Shown in pieces: positions 24,241 through 35,617 of a DNA stretch of 64,000 nucleotides. Source of the DNA: Argentina anserina (Eukaryota; Streptophyta; Magnoliopsida; Rosales; Rosaceae); contig NC_065876.1 in NCBI RefSeq assembly GCF_933775445.1, positions 28,086,001 through 28,150,000 of the forward strand, written 5' to 3'. The position numbers and the translations under genes were made by a program. Every line of letters starts with the position of its first letter. Position 1 is the stretch's first letter. The notes below the pieces were generated by a model that worked only from the letters and a program-made list of their open reading frames with translations, searched no databases and was not told the DNA's origin.

Positions 24241-24823
24241 GAAGGGTGACAGTAAGCAACAATATGATGTTATGTTTGGTTCAACAGATAACTCTGCACT
24301 GAGCTAAGCACAACACACTTTACTATCAAAAGTACTCAAATTCTGTGCCGACCCTAATCGCAACATTGAATTCATAAATGAGAACCACACAGTTTGACGG
24401 CTTAAAGGTTTCAAAAATTCACCATAATCCGATACCAGACCAACCACTTGCTAGATTCCACAAACAAACACCATCGATGACTACAATCCTTGCAAAATGT
24501 CCGAAATTCTTATAGAGTAGCATCTTAGCTGATGAATCAAAGGCATTGCCACGAAAATCACCGTCCAGATTCTGAAGTCCCGTAATGATCCAAAATATGA
24601 TTCGGCATTCGCACTCTGAAGAATATTCTTATACTCATAGCCAATGAAGAGCCTACATTCGATTGCTTTAAAAGCTCAATTTGATTAACAATCTCACCAT
24701 TCAGTAAACATCACTATCATTCTAACAACTCAGAGGCACCAACAATACTAACTGAAACTTCAATCACTATAATCCAATCAGAAACCCTAATTTAAACCCT
24801 AAACAATTGCAAATTCGAACCTG
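24241..24823. other. Intergenic between TNL and DUF538 pseudogenes
   Basis: The missing first half of the TIR exon is not present here. AT-rich, no feature recognised. Confidence 0.4.
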
Positions 24824-25245
24824 CTAAGAAGAGGAGTGGCGGCGGCGGCCCTCGCAGGCCGGACTGTGATTCAAGTTCTTGGACCATGCCGACCTCAAAC
24901 ACCAGATCTCGGCGCTGGACCTGATTCCGGTGATCGACCACCACTGGTAGAACGCCCTTACGCTGATGCCGTTAATCTCCGCGATCCGGCCGTGGTTGAT
25001 TTTTCCGGTGACTTTCTTGGAATGCGTGGCGAGGTAGTTGTCCGGCGGGAGCGTGATCTTGCACGCGTCGCCGAGGTCGACGACGAAGTCGCCGGTGACG
25101 GGGTTGACGGTGTAGTTTTTGACCGCGGAAGGGAGGAGCCCGATTGGGAAAGCCGTAGCGGGTCAGCTCGGTGTGGGCCGGCGATGGGTCCGGGTCGGGT
25201 TTGGGAGGAGAGAGAAACGAGGAGGATGAGGAGATATTTCGTCAT
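24824..25245 (-). pseudogene. Frameshifted DUF538-family gene
   Basis: A GC-rich single-exon block starts MTKYLLILLVSLSS, a signal-peptide-like beginning, in one frame. It continues as AHTELTRYGFP in a second and as LLPSAVKNYTVNPVTGDFVV, YLATHSKKVTGKI and AFYQWWSITGIRSS in a third, ending SPACEGRRRHSSS before TAG. Near the end a fourth switch is likely, because LVFEVGMV is in another frame. These are hallmarks of plant DUF538 proteins, small secreted or apoplastic proteins of unclear role. At least two, probably four, small indels separate the frames (one in the C run at TTTCCC near 25145), so no full protein can be made from this sequence as read. Assembly error is an alternative to true decay. 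Confidence 0.8.
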
Positions 25246-25360
25246 TGTTTTTTTTGTTTTGAAATTGTTTGAAGAGGAAGATGAAGATCGGTCTAACGAC
25301 GCGATGATTTCGTCAACAGCGGCTAACGACGCGTCGTTTTTGACGGCCCTCGCGGTTAAC

Positions 25361-25830
25361 TATGGAGGGGTATAACTGTCTATGGAGGGGTATAACTGTC
25401 TTTTGGAACGTATTCATAGCGTTTTCCAACATTTCCGACACGAATTAGGATATTTCCGGCCCGTTTTCGGGAGTTTCCTTTGATTCACAATATACCACAC
25501 TCCAATTGATTGTTGGACCTGCTTTAAAATGCTCGGATAAGGCACAGACCTTATGTGAAAAGATAATTTTACCCCTATATTGAAACTATCTGGCGGTAGA
25601 ACCAGCGAGGGGTATATCTATCTTTTTGAATGTATTTACAGCGTTTTCGAACATATCCGTCGCGAATTCGGCTATCTACGGCATGTTTCTGGGTGTTTCC
25701 TTTGATTCACAATATTGATTGTTGGACTTGCTTTAAAAATGCTCGGATAGCATTGAGTATGATCAGATCATATGTGGAAAGACAATGTTACCCCTATCTC
25801 CACGCTCGATACTTCATCGTCAGTGAAGAC
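25361..25830. repeat. Two diverged tandem copies of a ~235-bp unit plus a 20-bp direct repeat
   Basis: CTATGGAGGGGTATAACTGT occurs twice back to back at about 25361-25400. The following text (AGCGTTTTC.AACAT.TCCG, GTTTCCTTTGATTCACAATAT, ATGCTCGGATA, TTACCCCTAT) recurs about 235 bp later. No coding content. Confidence 0.7.
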
Positions 25831-26759
25831 GGGTACATTTAGTTTTACTTCTCTCAGTTGCACTTAACACACCCAGCTTCAGGTCTACTCCATTTTTATT
25901 TATGAATCAATCATTTCATCGCTCAACTCCAGTAATAGTAGAAGATGCCCTCATTGTTACATAAGCTCAGAATTAGCCTCAGTGAAGCATAGGAATCAAA
26001 ACCGTACTTCCCAAATCTTTGGTAAAATAGTCCTTTTTTTTACGTTTCCAAGGCATGTCTCTGGTGCCTCCTGAGATGCAATGATATCTCCCCCTAACTG
26101 TACATGGTTCCGGCACTTCCACAACCTCGACACTCCTAACACTGCGCCGCTCATGCTACCACATCACCACCATCCTTTCACCCCTCGCCCCTTCCAACAT
26201 CTTACACCAACCTTCCCCTGAAATCACACTTGCACCAAACTGAATTGGACTCATACTCAGTCACACTTAAAAGATGGCATGAACAAGAGTTCCTCCACAC
26301 CTTCACAAAATCCACATTGTCGATTTGATCCAACAAACAAAAGCTATCGAAATCCAACCAGGAATATTGAGAGATGAAAAAGATGCTCTACAATCATTCT
26401 GCTGTATTTGGCAGTGGTGTTTCTTGAACCTTTGCAAGCACATAACTATTAGAAAGTACCACATAATATCATAAGCAAAGTAATATTTTGGCCAAGTACC
26501 TGCTCCAAATTACCTGTATCTGATCTCAGTAATCAAAGTACTGACCAAGATCATGCATACATTTTATAAATATCCTCAAATCCCAGAAGTAAGTCACATA
26601 TATAATATTCTGTCATGCTCTCTGTCACACCAAGTTTATTGCCTAGTTCTTTAATCTCTCTACTAATGAGCATCAGATATGATATGATGTAGTTAGACGA
26701 ACATTAGATATTATAAAGACTTGGTAGTAATTCCAAGTAACATCTCAGTTCATGCCTCG
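25831..26759. other. 3' flank of the bHLH gene
   Basis: Probably includes the bHLH 3' UTR (26500-26759). No other feature recognised. Confidence 0.45.
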
Positions 26760-29700
26760 CTAATAACTGTTGGAAGGTGGAATTGCAGCATATTGTCCAT
26801 CCAGGGCATCAATGAGCTTGTTGGCAATGGCACTGGCATACAAAGAAGACCCTTCGTACATCTGCATAATACAAAAAAGCAAAGGTCAATGATTTAAAAC
26901 AATGCATGAAGAAATGACCCAACAAAAACAAATCCATGAGATAAAGTAAGCACTACTGCACCAACCTTGGTGTTGAATAAGAAGCTGTATGAATTCCCAA
27001 TGTGTCCCCCAGCAGCATGATGAAGTTCAAGCTGCAACCCATCAAGAATCTTGGAAACAGAGAGCAACAGATTAATCTTCTTCCTCTGGATCAGTTTGAT
27101 GGTGACTTCATCATCAATAATTCGGACGTCGACCTCAGTGTCTTTAGACTTTCTTTTCAGCCATGAGCTCCTCAGAGAGCCATTGTTGTAGGAGTGGTCA
27201 TGATCAGGGTCACCAAGAGGCTTGTTACAGCTCTCATCGTCGTCTCCGGCACCTATGTCCTGCTCTGTCTTGTGCCTCTTGCTCCTCTCTCTCCCACACC
27301 TTTTCTTGTCCACCAGACGCTTCAGCTCACTCACAGTCCTCTTGAGCTCCTGTATGTAATCAATGGCATCTCCCACCACAGATGCTCGATCAGGCTGTGC
27401 TCCAATTATTTGTTTCCCAAGTTTTCAAAACATCCAGCAAAATTGTCAGTATTATGCCAAACCAAGAAACAGTCATGAAACAATTAATGATCTAATCACC
27501 ATTGTAATGCCAAAAGATAGAAACAATGAAACTAATCCATATAGGCAGCCCAAAGAAACAAGAGAATCAATGCATGTGGTACATGACTGGAAATTTCTGA
27601 AATTATAAGCAATCTTTAAAGAATTTTACATCTTCAGTCTTTGCTTCAATTGCTCACCACAAACAAACACAATAAGCAAAAAGGAGGAATCAACCAAGAG
27701 AAGAAGAAAGCATGAAAGAAACTAGAGAACGGGGTCTCCAAATTGGATTTGATACAAATCAACCAACTAAAACTGGAAAGCAAAGTGGTTCATAGTATAA
27801 CAACACTATTGGCTTAGTTCAATGTTATATGAGAAGCACTTGCAAAAGCCTTTTGGTCAGAAGCAGTGTATACAGAAGTTTACTTGCTGAATAGATGTTC
27901 AACAAAAGCTCTACAAGACAAGACACCAATTGAAGCTTAAAGCAACCGGAAGCCATCAGCAAAGCATCTAAAAGTCTCTGGGTGCATATTCTATGTGCAC
28001 ATACCAGCAGAAAAAAGGCATAAGCTGGAAGAAAAATCAGAAGGTGGTATCTTTGTTGGTTACAGTTCACAAGCTAAAGGCTACAGGGTTTATAATCCAA
28101 AACAAAGAAGCTTATGATCAGCAGGGATGTTGTGTTTGATGAATCTGCATATTAGAACTGGGATAAAGAACAAGTTGAGAAGAGCAAATTTGTCCCAACA
28201 GAAAAGAAGCAGATGATTCTTCCACTCCAACCAAGAGAAGAAGTGGAAAAAGAAGCAACTTCGCAACTTCCAGGTATGCCCTCTATTACTCTTCCTTTGA
28301 ATCAAGATGATGACGATGATGATCCAGAGTCACCACCTAGAAGAGTAAAATCATTGAGGGATATATATGCAACTTGTAATTATATGTCTTTAGAACCTGA
28401 AAGTTATGAAGTTGCAGTAAAAGAAGAAAATTGGAGAAAAGCTATGGAAGAAGAAATTAAGACAATTGAAAAAAAAAATTCTGACTTGGGAACTTGTAGA
28501 GCGTCCACCAAATAAAGAGATAGGACCAAGATGAAACCAGATGGCACAATACAAAAGCACAAAGAAAGACTAGTTGCTAAGGGCTACTCACAGCAGCCAG
28601 GGATAGACTACAATGAGACCTATGCACCAGTAGCAAGGCTGAACACAATAAGGGCTCTTGTAGCACTTGCAGCTCAAAAGAAATGGAAAATACACCAGCT
28701 TGATGTTAAGTCAGCCTTTCTGAATGGAGAACTTGAAGAAGAGACCTATGTGGAGCACCCTCAAGGCTTTATAAAGAAATGAGGAGAAGACAAAGTGTTC
28801 TGATTGAAGAAAGCTATATACAGGCTTAAACAAGCACCAAGGGCATGGAACAGCCGCATAGACAAATATTTCATTAATGCCGGATTTGAGAGAAGCAAGA
28901 GTAAGCCAACTCTCTACATCAAAACTCAAGGTAATTTTAACCTCATCGTTTCGTCATATGTGGATGATCTAATTTATACAGGTGATAATGAAGACATGAT
29001 GAGGACATTTGAGATGAGTGATCTCGGCCTAATGCACTATTTTCTTTGTATAGAGATACGCCAAGAAGAAGATGGTAGTTTTATATGTCAAACAAAGTAT
29101 ACAGAAAATCTCTTGAAGAAATTCAAGATGAATGGGTGCAAGGCCGAAACAACTCCTCTCATCACTAATGAGAAGCTAAGAAAGGAGGATGGCTCTCCGA
29201 AAGCAAATGCATCTTGAAACAGAAGTCTCATTGGGAGCTTACTTTTTTTACTACAACTAGACTCGTTATTATGTATGCAACAAGTATTCTGAACAAAACA
29301 AAGCATATCAATATCAAACATCACTTCTTGAGAGAAGCATCAACCAACAAGGAAATTGAGCTTCAGTACTGCAAAACTGAGGTACAACTAACAGATATCT
29401 TTACCAAAGCACTTCCAAGGCCAAGATTTGAAATGCTACGAAGCATGCTTGGAGTCTCACCAAATGTGCATTAAGGAGGAGTGTTAAATTCAATAATGCA
29501 CATTTGTAAGTGTTCCAGATCAGTCTAGAACTTGAATACTTATGTGTTATAGAGTTGTCTGTGTGTGTAATTATCCATATGTGATGCTGTTGCAAAATTT
29601 GTGTTGTAAGTCAGTGAAGCCAAGTCGGTGGCTTGGTAGTATAAATATGTATGCAGATGTAAAATCATGTGTGAGAAAAAAATCCAGCCATAAATAAAAA

Positions 29701-30561
29701 CCTTTACTACCTGCATGTAAACAGCTCCTCTGTTGAAAACCTTCAATATTCTCTAATCAACCTAAAGTCCTAAATTCAGATCACCTAAAATCCCAAATAC
29801 AGATCTCCTAATCCTATCAAAAAACTAACAAATCAGTCAAGCAAGAAATGAAAGTGGTTCTTAGTATAACAATTGGCATAGTTTCATAAAAATGATCAGT
29901 GTTTGGAAATGTCAATTAAAAGGAAGGACTAATTGCACCAATTTCCCCCCACACAAATATGAACCAAAACAACCTTAAATTCAAAACCCAAAATCAATCC
30001 AGAAATTGAAACCAAAACCAAACTCACCAGAGTCAGAAATTGAGATGAATGAATTACCTTGGTTGGGCTTGGAACAAGTTCCCTCAAAGCAGTGAACTTG
30101 TCATTGAGCTGGACTCTCCTCTGTCGCTCAGTAGCAAAGTGTTTGGTCCCTTTATTCCCACCTCTCCCTCTTCCAAAGGGCTTCATCTCCTTGGAAAACT
30201 CCAGCACCCCATTCTCAAACAAGTGAGTATCCCCACCATTGCTGAACAAACTCGAGTTGCACCCGTATGGCAGCAGCTGCTCCCGGAACGGTTGCGGAGG
30301 AGGAGGCAGCTGGAACATTGGATCGTACATGACTCCAGACGCCGTCTCCGGCAGGTGGAAAAGGCTGAGAAGGTCAGGTGTTGGGATTGGTGGCAGTTGT
30401 TGTTGCTGCATTTCGTTGTTACTGTCCCCCCAGTTTGTTTCTTGTTGGGTTTCGAAGGGATTGAGCAAATGAGAACTGGCGGTGATGTTCTGAAGCTGCT
30501 GTTGCTCGATTTCCATGGCGTGGTGGAGGTGGTGGTGGTAGTTGGAGAGGTCTTCTTCCAT
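26760..30561 (-). CDS. bHLH transcription factor, bHLH10/89/91-like
   Basis: Three exons, 30561-30058, 27394-26966 and 26861-26760, all phase 0, give about 344 residues. The ATG at 30561 ([14 protein letters not shown]) is preferred because the longer frame starts with GTG and a TATA box lies 72 bp upstream. The N-terminal third is rich in Gln, His and Pro. The basic region [10 protein letters not shown] carries the His141/Glu145/Arg149 pattern for E-box binding. The first helix and loop are [17 protein letters not shown], and exon 2 supplies the loop and second helix ([19 protein letters not shown]). A C-terminal ACT-like segment ([19 protein letters not shown]) follows. This exon break in the loop and the overall layout match the anther/tapetum bHLH10/89/91 group (rice TIP2/EAT1), which partners with AMS/DYT1-type factors. 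Function is by family. The coding exons look intact despite a Copia remnant in intron 1. Confidence 0.9.
27815..29759 (+). mobile_element. Truncated Ty1/Copia retrotransposon in bHLH intron 1
   Basis: Plus-strand remains of a Copia polyprotein: the end of the integrase (27830-28200), a broken reverse transcriptase (28210-29215, with [32 protein letters not shown] and the catalytic YVDDL) and the end of RNase H ([10 protein letters not shown] near 29400). A polypurine tract AAGGAGGAG (29473-29481) precedes a likely 3' LTR from 29482 (TGTTAAAT) to about 29759 (TAATCA). There is no gag, protease or 5' LTR, and stops and frameshifts occur (for example TGA near 28780), so it is dead. It lies antisense to the host gene. 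Confidence 0.88.
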
Positions 30562-30632
30562 TGGAGGACAACTGCTTGGGTTGGTTGGTTTGGTAAACTT
30601 TGGTTGGTTCACAAAATGAACAAGGGGAGGGC

Positions 30633-30640
30633 TTTATATA
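30633..30640 (-). promoter_or_regulatory. TATA box of the bHLH gene
   Basis: The minus strand reads TATATAAA 72 bp upstream of the ATG at 30561, which also supports choosing that ATG. Confidence 0.6.
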
Positions 30641-31158
30641 TGAGAGGAGGAGGGACTGAAATTGCATGCAAAGATGAGAGAGGTGGGTTTGGTTAGTTGG
30701 TTCTTTAATTTGTTACATTACTTACGTACAGGGCTTTGCTCTTCGTTTGCTAATACTATTTATTCAATTTAAATTAATGAATAATTTCTGAAATCAAAAA
30801 CTTCGACTTTGTAGTTGAAACTTCCCAGTGTTAACCCGTCATCTAAATTGTACAAGTTTATAATAAGTTTAGTAATGATACTATGGGATACTATTACTAG
30901 CTTTATTAAAGGGGGAATATTCAATTGCTATAATAAGACTGAAAGCCAACAATCGAAAGAACAAAAGCACTGGAGTGAAGATAGTTGATTACCAACTTTA
31001 AAGAATCCGAGTTACATTTAGTATGCTTCTTGTGAATCAATAAGCAGTGTAAGAATATGTGACAAACTCGTTCAAACTTTTATACCCTGCTTGACACAGA
31101 CAAGGCACATAAAAGAATCGAAGCAGTACATCAAAATCAGCTCCTGCGTGAAAACTAA

Positions 31159-34100
31159 TCAATTCTCTACTGAAGCAGCTGTTGCAGGTGACCCTGGCGA
31201 TTTCTCAGCAGCCACGGGAGATTTCTTACTGCCAGGTCCAATGGAGACTTTAACCATTGCTGGTCTTAAAAGTCGGCCCCCAAGTAAAAAGCCACGGCGA
31301 ATTTCTTGAATGACAATACCATCTGGGAATTCTTGAGACTCTTCTCGTGCAATAGCTTCATGCACCTGTAACAGAAAGTTAAAACTTCAAAATAGCTTTC
31401 ACAGATAAATCAGACTCGTATTGATTGGAGGTAGAAAAAAAAGCGAAAGAAAAAGAAAAGCTACATGTAGTTTAATCTCTGTTGGTCATCAGACAAAAAC
31501 CGAATATATCCTCAATACAAGAGTAAATACACACCCTTGAACTCTTATATCAGTAAGCAAACCAATATATATGCAGCACACATAACAAATGTTATATTTG
31601 GACAGATGCTTTAGTGGGAAGATCAATTTTAAAGGCTTATGTCAACCATTTGATTCCTAATGAGAACCACACTTACAATCACCAACAATGAGATGGAGAA
31701 AACTTAAACCCAACAAATAACCTCCTACCCAATCAGGCTGAATATTCATAAAAGGCTGTAGGATGCTTTATTTTCAGTTCCAAAAGATAACATATTAGAA
31801 ACTACCCAAGACATAGAGCTGCAAAGCACGTAGTGACAGAATTCCTACATTTATTATCACTTCTGGTATTGGCAGGTTCTAGAGTGGGGAAAGTCATCAA
31901 CAACATATAAAAACAAGTGCCGCCGCCACTCCCAAATTAAATTGACATTGTCCCATACTTGTTATGAATATAATTTCAGTTGCGAACTTCATATAGCATG
32001 TCATTCTACACAATAGTTTAGTGCCTGAGTGACAGTAACTATGAAAGAAGGAAATTTGAACAGGAAAAGATAGTAGCTAAGTCCATTGGTACAATTCAAA
32101 GAAAAGAGGACACGCAAGGGGATTGTATTGCTCCTCCAGCAACCAATACCTTCAGGTTAACTAGGGAGGGTTAGAAGATATAAATATCCTATAAATTTTG
32201 TTTCATTTTTTTCTCTATGCACTTAAGCATCCTACCTCATCTACCCAAAGAATGAAGTAAAAGTTGGCCATCATTTTGGACAACAAAAACACAACATATT
32301 AAATCGTCAAAAAGAAAAGATAATCAGGATTTGTTTTAAGATTTTTTGTGTTCATCTCTGGTTCACCCTTATAAATAAGCATAATAATTTAATATCTAAA
32401 ATAAACCTTGAAGAAAAAGCTGTCACTTACTGAAGGATCAAAGGGTTTTCCCAGAGTTGGCACAGAGGCCACACGCAAACTCCTCATAATCTCAACAAAT
32501 TGTTTGTATATACCCTGGTAACTGGTATCAATCTTCTTCTCCTTTTCTGTTTCAGGTTTAAGTTGTTGTTTTGCTCTCTCAAAATTGTCAACCATGGGCA
32601 AAAGGCTCTCAATTACTTCCCCTTGGGCATCAGTCCTCACACTAAGTCTTTCTTTCTCAAATCTTTTTCTACAATTATCAAAATCTGCTTGCAAACGAAT
32701 AAGCTTTTCCTTCCCTGATGTTACCTCTGCTGACATAGATGATACTTTTTGGACTAATTCATTCTGCTTATTTTCTATTACTTCTATCATTGCTTCAATT
32801 TCTGATACAGTGTCTTCATCTCCATTAAAAATAGCATCCTTGTAAACTTTAAGAAGTGCCCTCAAACTTGGCAAATGTTGTTGATCTGCTCCATTAGTTT
32901 GTACTTTAGCATCATTGGCATTCACCTAGAAACAAAATGCATATGTTATTCACGTTAATCACGTACAAATGAGAATAGAGATGAACATGTCAAATGTAAG
33001 TATGAAGTTATATTGAAGTGTCGATATAAGTACAGTAAGGTGTAGAAACAACATTGAGAATTAGCCTAATATGAACAGCGTGTGTCTGCAAAAGGTTTTA
33101 ACGAGTTCAAGTCTGAGATTGTATTGCTAACTACAGTCTGAATTCATGAACAGAGCTCAAGAAGAAACCAAAGCTGAAATTGAAGAACAAACCAAAGATG
33201 AGTGTCCCCTCCCTTGCTGGACCATTTCCCTGATTAGATTCTCGCTTCTGCTTCAAAATCAATTTCAGTTCACTGCTGGTTTTCTCTTCCAGACCAACAC
33301 TATGGCGATTCCCGATGATCTGAAGTTTATGATTATCAAAGGCTATGCGGTTACATGCTCAAAGATGTGCCTCATCTCACTGATTACTTGTGCGATCTTT
33401 CATTAATTTCCTCACTCGACTCTCTTGGTCTTTGGCCCTTCCATTCAAGGTAGTTGTATTCTCATGCTGACTCGATTTCTATGGGTGATTTGGTTACACA
33501 ATTATCCCAATACACTGCAAATCAATACAGTTTAGTGATAAATGAAGTTTCCTTGTCTTATCCTCGACATAATTAGAGGTTGTATCTTTAATTTTCCTAT
33601 CTGAAACTTCTTACTGATGAACTAGTGCACTCAAGCCATCGTGCATACAGAAAGTGCATTATGGGTATACCCATTAGAATACGAAGTACGATAAAAAATA
33701 AGATATCTGCTTTGGATTGAAGAATAGATCACATACATTGGTGTTCACATTGAAGTTATGTTTTCTTTTCAGGTGCTGGGGTTTGCTTAGGGGTTTGCTT
33801 AGGATTTATATATCACTAGAGTAGAATCCTAAAATGTATAGACCCATTCATTAGGCAATATTACACAATCTCACATTAGGAGAGAATCCGGATCCACTTG
33901 ATTGGCCTAACAAACTATTGACTGACCGGAAATGAGAGGCTTACTGTTTATGAACAATACTCTTAAAGAATTAATAGAAGGCTATGCAAGCATAAACAGG
34001 AAGGGGTGTGAAGCTCTTCAATAAACCAAAGACACAGAACATTTCATTGATCTGCGACTTTAATGAAAATTCTGAGATCAGTACGAGTTTACTCTTTGGT

Positions 34101-34784
34101 GACAACTGTGTAGGTGCTAAACCTAGCAAAAGGAAGGGAATGCTCGACTTTCTATTTTCAAGTGGCTTATACCTTAATCTTTTCAAGTTAAATAACAGTT
34201 CCTGATAGGTCAGGAATACTCACAGTTTAGCAAGAATTTTAACTGCAATGCCAGACCTTACTCAAAAGGCCTTATTTCTGATATCTCAATTTACATAATG
34301 CAATAGAGATACAAAACCCTTCTCTGTTTCTTTTACCGAAATAGTTCAGACAACTACACAACTAGAATATGAACAAAAACAAAATAGTGGGGGGCTTATC
34401 TAACTAAAGCAAGCATCTTGATCACATTAGTAGCACCAAACCTAACCTTGAAGTTAAACCCATGGCCAATTCACCAAAACCCGATAATTACAGAAATGAA
34501 TTATGGTACTAAGTTCATAGAAATAATCGAAAGCATCGAAATATAGAGATAGAGATTGATGAAAGCGTACATACTGGGGGAACAGAGTATCGAGCAGTAG
34601 GATGAAACTTGAAAGACGAGGCACGCCTGCTACTGCTTCTGCGGCTATGTAACACTACAGGGGAAGATTTAAGAACGAGTTGAGGAGAAGCGATGGGTCT
34701 TGAGGAGGAGGAGGAGAAGGAAGCTGAAACGCGAGGAGGAGGTACGACAAAGTAGTTGCTTGGGATAAACAAAGAATTCGCCAT
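31159..34784 (-). CDS. Chloroplast-type GrpE nucleotide exchange factor (CGE-like)
   Basis: Three exons, 34784-34575, 32925-32431 and 31365-31159, all phase 0, predict about 303 residues. GrpE homodimers release ADP from Hsp70; plastid CGE proteins serve stromal cpHsc70. Residues 1-70 are Ser-, Arg- and Pro-rich and almost free of acids (MANSLFIPSNYFVVPPPRVS), a typical chloroplast transit peptide. Exon 2 gives the long dimerisation helix (EAMIEVIENKQNELVQKVSS) and GrpE marks DFDNCRKRFEKERL and LLPMVDNFERAKQQL. The last exon gives the beta domain with VIQEIRRGFLLGGRLLRPAM and VKVSIGPG, plus a Ser/Pro/Ala tail. The C-terminal extension beyond GPG recalls Arabidopsis CGE2. A short extra exon in the 1.65-kb first intron cannot be excluded. 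A TATA-like ATATAAAG lies near 34912. Broken copies of its two halves lie at 22 and 54-56.7 kb. Confidence 0.9.
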
Positions 34785-35211
34785 TCTGGGTTTTATTTAA
34801 TTGTTAAAGACACAAGCGGCGGAGCTCGGTTATGTGCCTAGTATCTCCGGTTGGGTTTGATAGTTGAACAGAAGATGGGGAAGTCACCTTTGGTTATAAG
34901 CTTGGATGTTCCTTTATATTTGGGCTCTGTCCTTCTTATTGGGCACCCGGCCTGTACCCGACTAAGTACCACGCAATGTACGTAGAATATATATATAGTT
35001 CTCAACTTCTCATGCACAACTGGTTAATGTGAGCTTGTGTATCTCAGTATCTCTATCTACCTACTTCAAATCTTCAATGTATTTCCAAAATTTCCCGCAC
35101 CATTTGAATTTATAAGAACCTTGAGTCTGTTCTTCCAAGATACCTTGAGGTTGATCCTTCGATCTCTGTTTTCTTTCCAGCTACTAGATTTGATGTATTG
35201 ATATATATATA
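34785..35211. other. GrpE promoter region
   Basis: Contains TATA-like ATATAAAG at 34912-34919 (minus strand). A segment near 34930-34970 (GGGCACCCGGCC, TACCCGACTA) recurs upstream of the GrpE copy at 56.7 kb and, in altered form, upstream of the TNL at 61.44 kb. Confidence 0.5.
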
Positions 35212-35617
35212 TACAGTTCTTATTCAGAGTGAAAGTTCACTCTGAAGTTTCAGAGTGAAGTTCCAATTTTGGCATACTTTTCGGTCAAATTTTTTCACCA
35301 TAAGCGATTCAATATTTAGTTATGCTATTCAAGATCATCTCTATAAAGTTTCATCCAATTTGACAGTGATTTGAGCTTTCAAAATTGAGATTTACACGAA
35401 CGGTTCACGTTGAACAGTTTTAATTCATTCATTGATTTAATCTAATTTCAATACCTTAACGATGTCCGAATTAGATGAAATTTTGTAGAGATGATCTTGA
35501 ATAGCATACCTAAATATTGAATCGCTTATGGTGAAACAATTTGACCGAAAAGTGTGCCAAAATTAGAACTTCACTCTAAAACTTCAGAGTGAACATTCAC
35601 TCTGGATAGGGACTGTA
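35212..35617. mobile_element. Long foldback element (MITE-like), 406 bp
   Basis: About 150-170 bp at each end are inverted copies of each other. TACAGTTCTTATTCAGAGTG at the left pairs with CTGGATAGGGACTGTA at the right, and internal blocks ACTTTTCGGTCAAATT, CATAAGCGATTCAATATTTA and ATTCAAGATCATCTCTA all recur inverted. The element sits inside a (TA)n tract, so a TA target duplication is likely but not provable. No coding frame. The family is not assigned. Confidence 0.8.

Noticed and set aside
30049..30696. 215-codon plus-strand frame over bHLH exon 1
   Set aside because: Antisense shadow of the Gln/His/Pro-rich coding exon.
33146..33406. 86-codon plus-strand frame in GrpE intron 1 as a nested gene
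   Set aside because: No recognised domain, no sign of splicing or promoter, and the corresponding stretch in the GrpE copy near 55.2-55.3 kb has lost much of it.
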